This document shows positions 7,365 to 14,800 of a stretch of DNA of 40,441 bases, piece by piece (positions within the stretch are counted from its first letter, which is position 1; every line of letters starts with the position of its first letter). The stretch comes from Clostridia bacterium (GTDB lineage: Bacteria > Bacillota > Peptococcia > DRI-13 > DTU073): NCBI GenBank assembly GCA_028684195.1, contig JAQUGH010000004.1, forward strand, positions 1 through 40,441. The letters are read 5' to 3'. The position numbers and the translations under genes are program-made. Below the pieces are notes generated by a model, which was not told where the DNA came from, searched no databases, and was given only the letters and a program-made list of their open reading frames with translations.

Positions 7365-8327
7365 ATGTCACGTTATCAAGACAAATATCCGTATGAAATT
7401 ATAACTGAACCTGATGATTGGGTACGTGGATATAAATCGAATCCTTTTACACGTAAGGGAAATATTGCTTTTGCTTTAAAATTAACGGCGAGAAAATTAG
7501 TACCTTGGTTATCTATGAAATATTTAAATGATGGATATTTAGTATTAAATGATGATTATTATAGTACTCCAGTATCTTATGAAGAGAACATTAGGTCTTA
7601 TAAAAAAAATGCAGAACAATTGCTTAACATATATAAGGAATATTACGTGGAAAAATATGGTATGACTCGTGATGATTTTTTATTTAATTCCAATAAACTA
7701 TCAAATTATGTTAAAGAAATGGGGATAGTTGAATATACTCTTAAGAGAGAGATAAATGAAATAGAACGTGATTTAAATGCTAAAGTTGATTTATTAAAAT
7801 GTCATGCCATGCTAAGAGCTGGAATTAATGATAAAGAAACTATTGAAATTGCGATAGAATTAGAGAAAAAATTTGGAAATATAAAAACAGCAAGGGATAT
7901 GAGAAAAAAGTACAAGGGTGTAAATTTCAGATATAATTTACCAATTATAGAAAAAAGAGATAATTTAAAAAGCATCTTAAGAGATATTGATGCTAAAATA
8001 GGTTTTAGTGATATTTCGGATCATGATAAAGATCAAGATGAAAAAATTGAGTTAATGAAAAATAAATTTAATGAAAATAAAGATTTGAAAGAAAAGCTTG
8101 CTAAAAAAATTAAAAAGGCGTATAAAAGAAGAGCTAAAGCACAACGTAAGCTGGAAGCAAAAAGAAAAGAACCACAAAAATCTTTAGATCAGTTTAAAGA
8201 TGGCAACCCTAATTTTAAAGAAGATGGAGGTAGTAAATTTACAGAGAAACATAGGAATGCTTTTGTAAAAAGAAAAGAAGAAAGAAGAATTAAAGAATTA
8301 GCGAATGAGAACCGCGAATTCAAATAA
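7365..8327 (+). CDS. Unknown lysine-rich, largely helical protein
   Basis: 320 residues with no family I recognise. Residues 1-60 hold a YPYEIITEPDDW segment and a stretch rich in aromatics and hydrophobics (ALKLTARKLVPWLSMKYL). Residues about 80-200 look helical with repeated charged heptads. Residues 225-320 are dominated by K, R and E (KKIKKAYKRRAKAQRKLEAKRK), as in coiled-coil or nucleic-acid-binding tails. There is no signal peptide or clear membrane span. AAGGAG and AGAGG precede ATG 7365. It has its own promoter and is followed after about 220 bp by a terminator, so it is a single-gene unit. Its place beside MazEF in a gene-poor patch suggests accessory DNA. No function is proposed. 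Confidence 0.7.
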   Translation: MSRYQDKYPYEIITEPDDWVRGYKSNPFTRKGNIAFALKLTARKLVPWLSMKYLNDGYLVLNDDYYSTPVSYEENIRSYKKNAEQLLNIYKEYYVEKYGMTRDDFLFNSNKLSNYVKEMGIVEYTLKREINEIERDLNAKVDLLKCHAMLRAGINDKETIEIAIELEKKFGNIKTARDMRKKYKGVNFRYNLPIIEKRDNLKSILRDIDAKIGFSDISDHDKDQDEKIELMKNKFNENKDLKEKLAKKIKKAYKRRAKAQRKLEAKRKEPQKSLDQFKDGNPNFKEDGGSKFTEKHRNAFVKRKEERRIKELANENREFK

Positions 8328-8358
8328 TTCAGTTTAAACAGAGATAAAATTAAACGCA

Positions 8359-8457
8359 ATGCTTAGAGCAAAAAATAAATTATTAGGAAATAACGTAGGA
8401 CAAGAAACAAATGAGAGATTACTCGAGTTTAAAGAAGTTGGAGCCATACGTCAATAA
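8359..8457 (+). other. Short ORF or gene fragment (32 codons)
   Basis: An ATG-to-TAA frame in the 467-bp gap 8328-8794 encodes a charged peptide containing LLGNNVGQETNERLLEFKEV. There is no ribosome site and an in-frame stop lies just upstream (8335-8337), so it may be a decayed fragment or chance. Apart from this, the terminator at 8548 and a weak promoter at 8720, I see nothing in the gap. Confidence 0.2.
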
Positions 8458-8547
8458 TTAATATCAGAAAACAACAGCAATAATAGATTATATAGTATTA
8501 AGGTAATATGGTTATATGAGTTGTTGTAATATGTAAAATCAATCAAT

Positions 8548-8587
8548 AAAGGGAGTGTCCAGTTGAATTAAGGAAACTCTCTTTTTT
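8548..8587 (+). terminator. Rho-independent terminator
   Basis: The stem 8548-8560 with 8572-8584 has 13 positions with one mismatch and one G-U, a loop of 11 nt, and a T-run at 8582-8587. It ends transcription from the unknown gene before ahcY. Confidence 0.75.
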
Positions 8588-8719
8588 ATATCCTAATTAC
8601 CTTAATATTCATCAATAATATTTTAAGTGATTTCGTGTTTTTATTTGTAATGTGTATATTTAGTTAAAGTGTGTATAAGAAAAAGTCGGATAAAAAAGAA
8701 TAGGAATGATATAAGAAGT

Positions 8720-8748
8720 TTGATAGAATGTAATAGTGTGGATAATAT
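8720..8748 (+). promoter_or_regulatory. Possible ahcY promoter
   Basis: TTGATA (8720-8725) and TAATAT (8743-8748) with a 17-bp spacer; GATAAT at 8741 is an alternative -10. The match is only moderate in this AT-rich DNA. Confidence 0.35.
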
Positions 8749-8794
8749 GTAATCATAATAAATAAATAGACCAAAGTGAATAGGGGAGTGTGTT

Positions 8795-10048
8795 ATGCTT
8801 AGTGAGTCTAGTATTAGAGATATAAATTTAGCTTCAAGTGGTGAGGCTAAGTTAAGTTGGGTACAAAATTATATGCCAGTTTTAAATAAAGTGAAAGAGG
8901 ATTTTTTGCGTAACAAACCTTTTGCAGGAAAGAAGGTAGCTGTGTGTTTGCATTTAGAGGCGAAAACAGGGTATCTTGCTCTGGTATTAAAGGCAGGAGG
9001 TGCTGATGTTACTGTCACTGCTTCTAATCCGCTCTCTACGCAGGATGATGTAGTTGCGGCTCTCGTTAAAAATGGAATTAGGGCATATGCTTGGCATGGT
9101 GCTTCTGATGAGGAATATCGAGAACATCATAGAAAAACTTTGGATTTAAAGCCTAATTTGATTGTGGATGATGGGGGAGATCTTATTGCTCTTCTTCATA
9201 AGGAATATTCAAGTTTAATACCTGAAATTATTGGCGGATGTGAAGAAACAACAACTGGAATTATTCGCCTCAAGTCAATGGAGAATAACGGTGTATTAAA
9301 GATTCCTGTTGTAGCAGTCAATGATGCCCTAATGAAATATCTTTTTGATAATCGTTATGGAACTGGTCAATCAGTATGGGATGGTATCAATGGGACAACA
9401 AATCTTTTGGTTGCGGGTAAAAATGTCGTAGTTGCTGGTTATGGTTGGTGTGGTAGAGGTGCAGCTATGAGAGCAAAAGGTTTGGGGGCAAAGGTAATTG
9501 TTACAGAAATCAATCCAATTAGAGCTAATGAGGCGTTGTTAGATGGGTTTAATGTTATGTCTATGGATAAGGCAGCTTCTATAGGAAATATCTTTGTAAC
9601 CGTAACTGGTAATAAAAATGTTCTTCGGAAAGAGCATTTTGAGGTAATGCCTGAGGGGGCAGTATTGGCTAACGCAGGACATTTTGATGTAGAAATATGT
9701 AAACCTGATTTGGAAAAAGTTGCAGTATCTTATAAAACAATCAAACCGAATATCGAGGAATTCAAAATGTCTGATGGGAGAAAGATATTTTTATTAGCAG
9801 AAGGGCGCTTGGTAAATTTAGCTTCTGGTAATGGACATCCCGCAGAAATAATGGATTTGTCGTTTGCTATACAGGCTTTGTCCTTAGAATATGTAGTTGA
9901 AAATCAGAAAAAGTTAAAGTCTGGTGTTATTCCTGTTCCGGAACAAATTGATCATGAAGTTGCTAAAATCCGGCTTAAAGCGTTGAAAATAGAAATTGAC
10001 AAGATTACAGAAGAACAAGAAGAATATTTAAACAACTGGATTTTGTAG
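8795..10048 (+). CDS. ahcY: S-adenosylhomocysteine hydrolase family enzyme
   Basis: 417 residues, the short AdoHcyase form without the eukaryotic-type insertion. Visible are H53 in LHLEAKTG, D125/D126 in VDDGGD, E150/E151 in CEETTTG, K181-D185-N186 in VNDALMKYLFDN, and the NAD Rossmann motif GYGWCGRG at 215-222. These match the catalytic and cofactor residues of S-adenosylhomocysteine hydrolase, which splits AdoHcy to homocysteine and adenosine and so recycles the methylation by-product. The cysteine that follows the DN pair in classical enzymes (NLYGC) is threonine here (NRYGT, T190). This occurs in the archaeal/thermophile-like subgroup, some of which prefer S-inosylhomocysteine. GGGGAG precedes ATG 8795. 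dinG follows almost immediately. Confidence 0.88.
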   Translation: MLSESSIRDINLASSGEAKLSWVQNYMPVLNKVKEDFLRNKPFAGKKVAVCLHLEAKTGYLALVLKAGGADVTVTASNPLSTQDDVVAALVKNGIRAYAWHGASDEEYREHHRKTLDLKPNLIVDDGGDLIALLHKEYSSLIPEIIGGCEETTTGIIRLKSMENNGVLKIPVVAVNDALMKYLFDNRYGTGQSVWDGINGTTNLLVAGKNVVVAGYGWCGRGAAMRAKGLGAKVIVTEINPIRANEALLDGFNVMSMDKAASIGNIFVTVTGNKNVLRKEHFEVMPEGAVLANAGHFDVEICKPDLEKVAVSYKTIKPNIEEFKMSDGRKIFLLAEGRLVNLASGNGHPAEIMDLSFAIQALSLEYVVENQKKLKSGVIPVPEQIDHEVAKIRLKALKIEIDKITEEQEEYLNNWIL

Positions 10049-10057
10049 GTGAAAAAT

Positions 10058-12838
10058 ATGAATTTCAATTGGGCTTTTCTTGATTTAGAGACAACAGGAT
10101 TAGATTCAAGTCGAGATAAGGTTACGGAGATAGCAATTATTATAAAGATGAGTGATGGAACAAGAAAGACGTATGAAACCTTTGTTAATTCTGGTGTTTC
10201 TGTTCCAGCTCATATTACTGATATTACTGGTATTGATGATAGCATGTTGATAAATGCACCTTACCCTGAAGAGGTTTTAGATAAAGTAAGTAATTTACTG
10301 GAAGGCAAGGTAATTGTTGCCCACAATGCATCTTTTGATCAGAAATTTTTAGAAAATATGATGGGTGAGACTTTAAATAACAGGTGGGTAGATACATTAG
10401 AGTTAACAAAAATATTGTTTCCTAAGGTAGCTTCGTATAGCCTGCGTTATCTTATTCGGAAGTTTAATTTGGAGTGCAGTCCATCTCATAGAGCCTTGGC
10501 AGATACAGAAGCATTAGAAAAGTTATTTTTTTATTTGTTAGAAAAAGCTAACAGCTTTTCTTTGCAGGATATTCAGGAGATATATTATTGTTTGAAGGAT
10601 GAAGAGAGAGGGTTATCGCTATTATTTGAAGATATACTTAATGGTAAGCTGATAAGTTATAACTTCAATCAGCCAATAACTTATAAAAAATCAAAGAAGA
10701 AGGATTCTATAGAAAATTGTAATGGTAGAAAGCTTCAAGAGTGGTCACCGGAAGAATTAGTAAAAATGTTTAAGCCGGAAGGAGTAGTTGCAAGGGGATT
10801 AAAAGCTTATCAAGAAAGACCTGAGCAAATAGAAATGATGAGAGCTGTAGCAAAAGCTTTTAGTCAGGAACGTTATTTGTTGGTAGAAGCAGGTACAGGA
10901 GTAGGAAAGTCCTTGGCTTATCTAGTGCCGTCTTTAGCTTGGGCTATTACTCATCAGGAAAAAGTAGTGGTTGCAACACATACTATTGCTTTGCAAGAAC
11001 AGCTTTTTCGTAATGATATAAAATTCTTAAAGCAAAACCTACCTTTTTTCTTTAAAGCAGCAGTATTAAAAGGAAGAAGCAATTATCTTTGTTTATATAA
11101 ATGGAAATTAATTAAAGATAAGATAACCACCTTAAATTGGTCAGAAAAAATTTTTTTAGCTCGAATAGCTAATTGGGTTAGTAAAGATGGAACAGGTGAT
11201 AAAGATACTATTGCTTTAAAGGGGTGGGAACAGGAACTGTTCAGTCAGATGTCCTCATCTAGAGAAAGTTGTTTAGGTGCTCAATGTCCCTTTACGGGAG
11301 AGTGCTTTTATCAAAGAGCAAAAGAAAAAGCAAATGGAGCAGATGTAATTATAGTAAATCACTCTTTGCTACTTTCCGATGCGAAAATAGGCGATTATAT
11401 TTTACCTAAATATAATTATTTAGTTATTGATGAGGCTCATCATTTAGAAGATGAAGGAACAAGGCAATTTACAGAAACATTTTCTCTTCGGGAGTTCCAA
11501 AAAAAAATAAATCAGCTAGTTAGAAAAAAAGGAGCAGGCTTCAGAAAACCAGGACTTCTTTATATATGGAGTAACTATAGAGCTTTACCACCAGAAATGC
11601 TTCCTGAGGTAAAAAAATTAGTAAAAGCAGCAGAAGAGATAGCTCGTACTATTATTAAAAAAACAGATGATTTAAACCAATATGTTTTGACACAACGTCA
11701 GTTTGAAAAAGCAAGAATAAATATGGAAACACGTTCGCAGAAAGGGTGGGAGAATTTAAAAATACTTTTTGAAAATGTTTTTGTGCATACTGAGGATTTT
11801 TTAAATAACTTATATCAATTGCATAACAGACTAGCAGAAGATTGTTCAGAAACAAAGTGGGAGGATTCTTTAAAAGATTTAATGATGTATAGAGCAGAAA
11901 TCAAAGAGGATCTTGGGTTGGCAAAACGCTTTTTTAATACAGCGGAAGAGAAATATACATATTGGATGGAAGTAAATCAAAAAAGAAATGAACTTTTTCT
12001 CTATATTACACCTGTTGATATTGGGGAAATATTTAATGAGTTATTATTTTCAGTAAAGACAGCTGCTATCTTGACGTCAGCGACCTTGTGTATTGGCGAG
12101 AAATTCAATTTTTTATTAGATCGGCTTGGACTTATGGAAGATTTGGTAGATACCCAAAGGATATCATCACCTTTTGCTTATGAGGAGCAATCTTTGTTAT
12201 TGATTGATAATAGTTTGCCGGATTCGGTTAGTACCAGTGAAGAAGTTTATAATTTAGCGTTAAAAGAAGCATTATTGGATATTTTAAAAGCGACAAATGG
12301 GAGAACGTTGGTGTTGTTCACTGCTCATAGACAGCTACAAAGTGTTTATAAGCACCTAAAAAAGCCATTACAAAATAAAGGGATAGAGATTTATGCTGAT
12401 GGTATTGATGGTAATCGTACAACACTTTTGGAAGAAATGAGAGATAATTCTTCAGCGGTTATTTTTGGTACTAATACATTTTGGGAAGGTATTGATTTAC
12501 CGGGAGATTTTCTTACAGCTGTGATTATAGTTAAACTTCCTTTTTGGCCACCTAATCTTCCTCTGGTAGAGGCAAGAGTTGAGGCTATTCAAAAGGAAGG
12601 CAAGGATGGATTTTATAATTATAGTCTTCCACAGGCAGTATTGAGATTTCGTCAGGGCTATGGTAGACTTATTAGGTCGGTGAATGATTGGGGAGTAGTA
12701 GTGATCTTGGATAATCGTTTGGTTAAGAAAAGATATGGGAAAGTATTTCTTAAATCATTACCACAGAATAATTATATTATAGGGGATACTAATAAAATTG
12801 TAGAAAATATATTAAATTGGTTCAAAAAATTTTCTTAA
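10058..12838 (+). CDS. dinG: DnaQ exonuclease-DinG helicase fusion
   Basis: 926 residues. Residues 1-175 are a DEDDh 3'-5' exonuclease domain: D9 and E11 in FLDLETTGLD, AHNASFDQKFLE, and HRALADTEAL near 145. The remainder is an XPD/DinG-type superfamily 2 helicase with Walker A EAGTGVGKS near 276, the DEAH box VIDEAHH near 459, and late motifs NTFWEGIDLPGD and RFRQGYGRLIR. C345, C405, C410 and C416 have spacing C-x59-C-x4-C-x5-C, consistent with a 4Fe-4S site; several Firmicute DinG proteins lack it. ATG 10058 is chosen over GTG 10049 because TAGGTG at 10045-10050 is the ribosome site and GTG lies in it. It probably acts in DNA repair or R-loop processing. Confidence 0.9.
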   Translation: MNFNWAFLDLETTGLDSSRDKVTEIAIIIKMSDGTRKTYETFVNSGVSVPAHITDITGIDDSMLINAPYPEEVLDKVSNLLEGKVIVAHNASFDQKFLENMMGETLNNRWVDTLELTKILFPKVASYSLRYLIRKFNLECSPSHRALADTEALEKLFFYLLEKANSFSLQDIQEIYYCLKDEERGLSLLFEDILNGKLISYNFNQPITYKKSKKKDSIENCNGRKLQEWSPEELVKMFKPEGVVARGLKAYQERPEQIEMMRAVAKAFSQERYLLVEAGTGVGKSLAYLVPSLAWAITHQEKVVVATHTIALQEQLFRNDIKFLKQNLPFFFKAAVLKGRSNYLCLYKWKLIKDKITTLNWSEKIFLARIANWVSKDGTGDKDTIALKGWEQELFSQMSSSRESCLGAQCPFTGECFYQRAKEKANGADVIIVNHSLLLSDAKIGDYILPKYNYLVIDEAHHLEDEGTRQFTETFSLREFQKKINQLVRKKGAGFRKPGLLYIWSNYRALPPEMLPEVKKLVKAAEEIARTIIKKTDDLNQYVLTQRQFEKARINMETRSQKGWENLKILFENVFVHTEDFLNNLYQLHNRLAEDCSETKWEDSLKDLMMYRAEIKEDLGLAKRFFNTAEEKYTYWMEVNQKRNELFLYITPVDIGEIFNELLFSVKTAAILTSATLCIGEKFNFLLDRLGLMEDLVDTQRISSPFAYEEQSLLLIDNSLPDSVSTSEEVYNLALKEALLDILKATNGRTLVLFTAHRQLQSVYKHLKKPLQNKGIEIYADGIDGNRTTLLEEMRDNSSAVIFGTNTFWEGIDLPGDFLTAVIIVKLPFWPPNLPLVEARVEAIQKEGKDGFYNYSLPQAVLRFRQGYGRLIRSVNDWGVVVILDNRLVKKRYGKVFLKSLPQNNYIIGDTNKIVENILNWFKKFS

Positions 12839-12850
12839 ATTAAATATACT

Positions 12851-12879
12851 TTTACCTGTCAACAAAAAAGTGGTAAAAT
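12851..12879 (+). promoter_or_regulatory. Possible promoter for the pssA operon
   Basis: TTTACC (12851-12856), a 17-bp spacer and TAAAAT (12874-12879) lie just past dinG. The match to sigma-A consensus is moderate. Confidence 0.4.
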
Positions 12880-12930
12880 AGTGAAGGTTAGGGAAGAAGG
12901 AGGGGGAGACGATAATTGGGAGGTTTTCAA

Positions 12931-13434
12931 ATGAATAAGCGTATTATACCAAATACTGTTACTTTATCTAATCTTGTTCTAGGGATTACTTCACTTTGGT
13001 TTACTGTGGAAAGTCAATATAAGGAAGCGGCAATTGCTATTTTATTAGCTATGGTTATGGATGGAATGGATGGAAGGCTTGCTAGAAGATTTAATGTATC
13101 TTCTGATTTTGGTAAGGAATTAGATTCTCTTTCCGATCTAGTTTCATTTGGTGTAGCTCCGGCTCTATTAACTTATTGCGGCGTTATGTACCCTTTGGGT
13201 TATGTGGGTTTTATGCTTTCTATGATATTTGCTATTTGTGGCGCAATTAGATTAGCACGTTTTAATGTTTTAGAGATAAAAGAATATTTTGTTGGCGTAC
13301 CTATAACTTTTGCAGGTCCATTGATGGCTATCTTTGTGTTGATGTCCAATAGATTGAATTTTTATTTTTATCCTATTATCATTGCGCTACTGTCGTATTT
13401 AATGATAAGTAACATTAAAGTACATAAATATTAG
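12931..13434 (+). CDS. pssA: CDP-diacylglycerol-serine O-phosphatidyltransferase
   Basis: 167 residues of a multi-pass membrane enzyme. The full CDP-alcohol phosphatidyltransferase motif is present with exact spacing: D44-x2-D47-G48-x2-A51-R52-x8-G61-x3-D65-x3-D69. PssA joins CDP-diacylglycerol and serine to make phosphatidylserine, the precursor of phosphatidylethanolamine; the NTVTLSNLVLG N-terminus is typical of PssA rather than PgsA. ATG 12931 follows GGGAGG (12918-12923). An upstream in-frame TTG 12916 also has a strong site, AAGGAGGGGG, so a five-residue-longer form is possible. An unknown membrane protein and a SpoVM-like peptide follow in the same unit. Confidence 0.88.
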   Translation: MNKRIIPNTVTLSNLVLGITSLWFTVESQYKEAAIAILLAMVMDGMDGRLARRFNVSSDFGKELDSLSDLVSFGVAPALLTYCGVMYPLGYVGFMLSMIFAICGAIRLARFNVLEIKEYFVGVPITFAGPLMAIFVLMSNRLNFYFYPIIIALLSYLMISNIKVHKY

Positions 13435-13445
13435 TTCTTTTTTCC

Positions 13446-13480
13446 CCTTGTTCGGCATATTAATGCTATTGGACAAGGAG
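13446..13480 (+). promoter_or_regulatory. Hairpin covering the ribosome site of the next gene
   Basis: CCTTGTTC (13446-13453) pairs with GGACAAGG (13471-13478) with one G-U, and an inner 4-bp stem GCAT/ATGC (13455-13458 with 13463-13466) extends it. The right arm contains most of the AAGGAG ribosome site at 13475-13480. No U-run follows, so it looks like a translation-control hairpin rather than a terminator. Confidence 0.5.
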
Positions 13481-13488
13481 TGAGGGCT

Positions 13489-14031
13489 GTGTGTGTTATT
13501 TTTTTGTTATCTTTTTGTACTGGCTATTTATTAAACGAAGAAAAATCTCTTTCTAGATTGTGCGAAAAAATGGGATATCCTCATGCGGGGTGGCTTGTTT
13601 TTCGCTATAAGGAGGGGTTTTTCCTTTTTTTGTTTTTTTTGCTGTGTTCATTTTTGAAAAGTTGGATTTGGGGCTTGGTATTAAAAGAAACAGTATGTTT
13701 ATGGTACATACCGGCGGGGATGTACATATTAGGAAATAAAGTGGCCATAGCTAATACGAATGAACTTGGTTATACTCCTTGGAGTGCATTAACAGGAATG
13801 TTAATAGTGGAAAATTGGGTAATATGTCAAAACTCTTTTACTTTAGCTGTTCTCTGCTTTTTAATTACGAAGGATCTAAAGACTTCATTTTTAATGTGGA
13901 AAAAAGCTTTATTTGTGTCCTTACTGGTCATTACATTTTGTTGGAAATGGATATGGTTATTAGTCGTAATAATTTTGGTACGTAAATTGTTAGAGAAACA
14001 TGCACTATTTAAAGTTAAAATAATAGAATAG
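13489..14031 (+). CDS. Polytopic membrane protein of unknown function
   Basis: About 180 residues with five or so hydrophobic segments and few polar loops. GTG 13489 is chosen because AAGGAG (13475-13480) lies 8 nt upstream; GTG 13480 overlaps that site. The central segment AGMYILGNK...GYTPWSALTGML loosely recalls the ILGH...GGKGVATALG loop of the glycerol-3-phosphate acyltransferase PlsY, but the catalytic glycines and histidine are not conserved, so I do not call it PlsY. The position after pssA suggests a lipid or envelope role. The unit ends with a SpoVM-like micro-ORF 31 bp later. Confidence 0.6.
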   Translation: MCVIFLLSFCTGYLLNEEKSLSRLCEKMGYPHAGWLVFRYKEGFFLFLFFLLCSFLKSWIWGLVLKETVCLWYIPAGMYILGNKVAIANTNELGYTPWSALTGMLIVENWVICQNSFTLAVLCFLITKDLKTSFLMWKKALFVSLLVITFCWKWIWLLVVIILVRKLLEKHALFKVKIIE

Positions 14032-14062
14032 TTGTAGAAAGGGAAATGGAGGTTGAAAGATC

Positions 14063-14134
14063 ATGAAGGATATAAAAGCTGTTTACTTTATCCCTTTACC
14101 ACAATTTTTACTTAAAATTTTTAAGAAAAAGTAA
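14063..14134 (+). CDS. SpoVM-like 23-residue amphipathic peptide (candidate)
   Basis: A 23-codon ORF with a GGAGG ribosome site (14048-14052), 31 bp after the membrane protein gene and immediately before a terminator. Residues 8-16 read YFIPLPQFL. From memory, Bacillus SpoVM has YTIKLPKFL at residues 4-12, giving six identities in nine with the essential proline aligned. The C-terminus is LLKIFKKK, basic and amphipathic like SpoVM. SpoVM sits on the curved forespore membrane and anchors the SpoIVA coat base. The likeness, ribosome site and terminator together support a real gene, but the peptide is very short and the identity is unproven. Confidence 0.5.
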   Translation: MKDIKAVYFIPLPQFLLKIFKKK

Positions 14135-14139
14135 TAAAT

Positions 14140-14177
14140 AAAAAAATGGGAGTTAAAATTACTCTCATTTTTTTATA
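14140..14177 (+). terminator. Rho-independent terminator of the pssA unit
   Basis: Arms 14140-14153 and 14161-14174 pair around a 7-nt loop (one G-U), and T-residues continue to about 14175. It lies 6 bp after the micro-ORF. Confidence 0.85.
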
Positions 14178-14190
14178 GTGTATTTTTATC

Positions 14191-14234
14191 CATTGCCAAG
14201 ACGCCCACTTCTATAAGTAGGCGTCTTAGCAATG
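14191..14234 (-). repeat. Dispersed palindrome, copy A
   Basis: A 44-nt hairpin beginning CATTGC and ending GCAATG with an AAGACGCC/GGCGTCTT core and a 6-nt loop. Its two mismatches on the + strand are C/A. On the minus-strand RNA they become G-U pairs, giving an unbroken 19-bp stem, so the minus strand is the likely functional sense. It starts 5 bp past the stop codon of the minus-strand TIGR04086 gene. A related copy lies at 17471-17501. Confidence 0.75.
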
Positions 14235-14239
14235 TTTTA

Positions 14240-14632
14240 CTAAGAACTCATTCCCACACCGATGATACCTCCCAGTACACCGGAAATGGTGGCAATTGCT
14301 AGCTTTTTGAAGAATAAAGCAAGGGTAATTAATGAGTGATCTACAAAAAGACATATGAAAAGAATGATAAGAAAGTAAAGGAAACTAACAATAATACCAT
14401 AAATAACTCCTTTTCTGCCGGCTGTACGAGCAGCTAGGGTTGCACCAAAAAACATACTGATGAAATAAACAAATGTTGATAAACTAGGTAAAAGACGTTC
14501 TGATAAAGGGGTGTATTGAAAAAGTATGCTTGCAATAATTCCTAAAATAATGGTAATTGTAATAGACCTGCGAAGCCCTTTCCAGACGTAGGAAATTTGC
14601 AAACCTTCTGAAAGAGGCAGATTTTCAGACAA
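14240..14632 (-). CDS. TIGR04086 family membrane protein
   Basis: About 130 residues with four predicted membrane segments and the family's small-residue-rich final helix (GVLGGIIGVGM). It matches the TIGR04086/DUF3792 (YrzE-like) family, which is common in spore-forming Firmicutes and has no established activity. TTG 14632 is preferred because AGGAGG (14646-14641) lies 8 nt upstream; GTG 14641 lies inside that site. It is transcribed away from the TPR gene. Confidence 0.75.
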   Translation of the reverse strand: MSENLPLSEGLQISYVWKGLRRSITITIILGIIASILFQYTPLSERLLPSLSTFVYFISMFFGATLAARTAGRKGVIYGIIVSFLYFLIILFICLFVDHSLITLALFFKKLAIATISGVLGGIIGVGMSS

Positions 14633-14800
14633 ACGTATCACCTCCTGTAATATTTAACATATAAGTATGCGTTGTTTAATCAGATTATGAATTTAATAAA
14701 GCAAGGTTTAAACAACAAAAGAAATATAAAAGGAAGGAATTTCCAATTAGATGTAGAAATACAAATACTAACGTAATACAATTATATGGAGGGTAGTAAT

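Noticed and set aside
8359-8457. A real small gene in the gap before ahcY
   Set aside because: No ribosome site and no recognisable family; kept only as a low-confidence fragment.
6227-8790. Integrative island inserted at tRNA-Arg
   Set aside because: The accessory genes lie on the 5' side of the tRNA, no duplicated tRNA end or integrase is present, so site-specific integration is not supported.
8590-8794. SAM or AdoHcy riboswitch upstream of ahcY
   Set aside because: The DNA is AT-rich with no conserved stems or the usual motifs, and the distance from promoter to start is too short for either aptamer.
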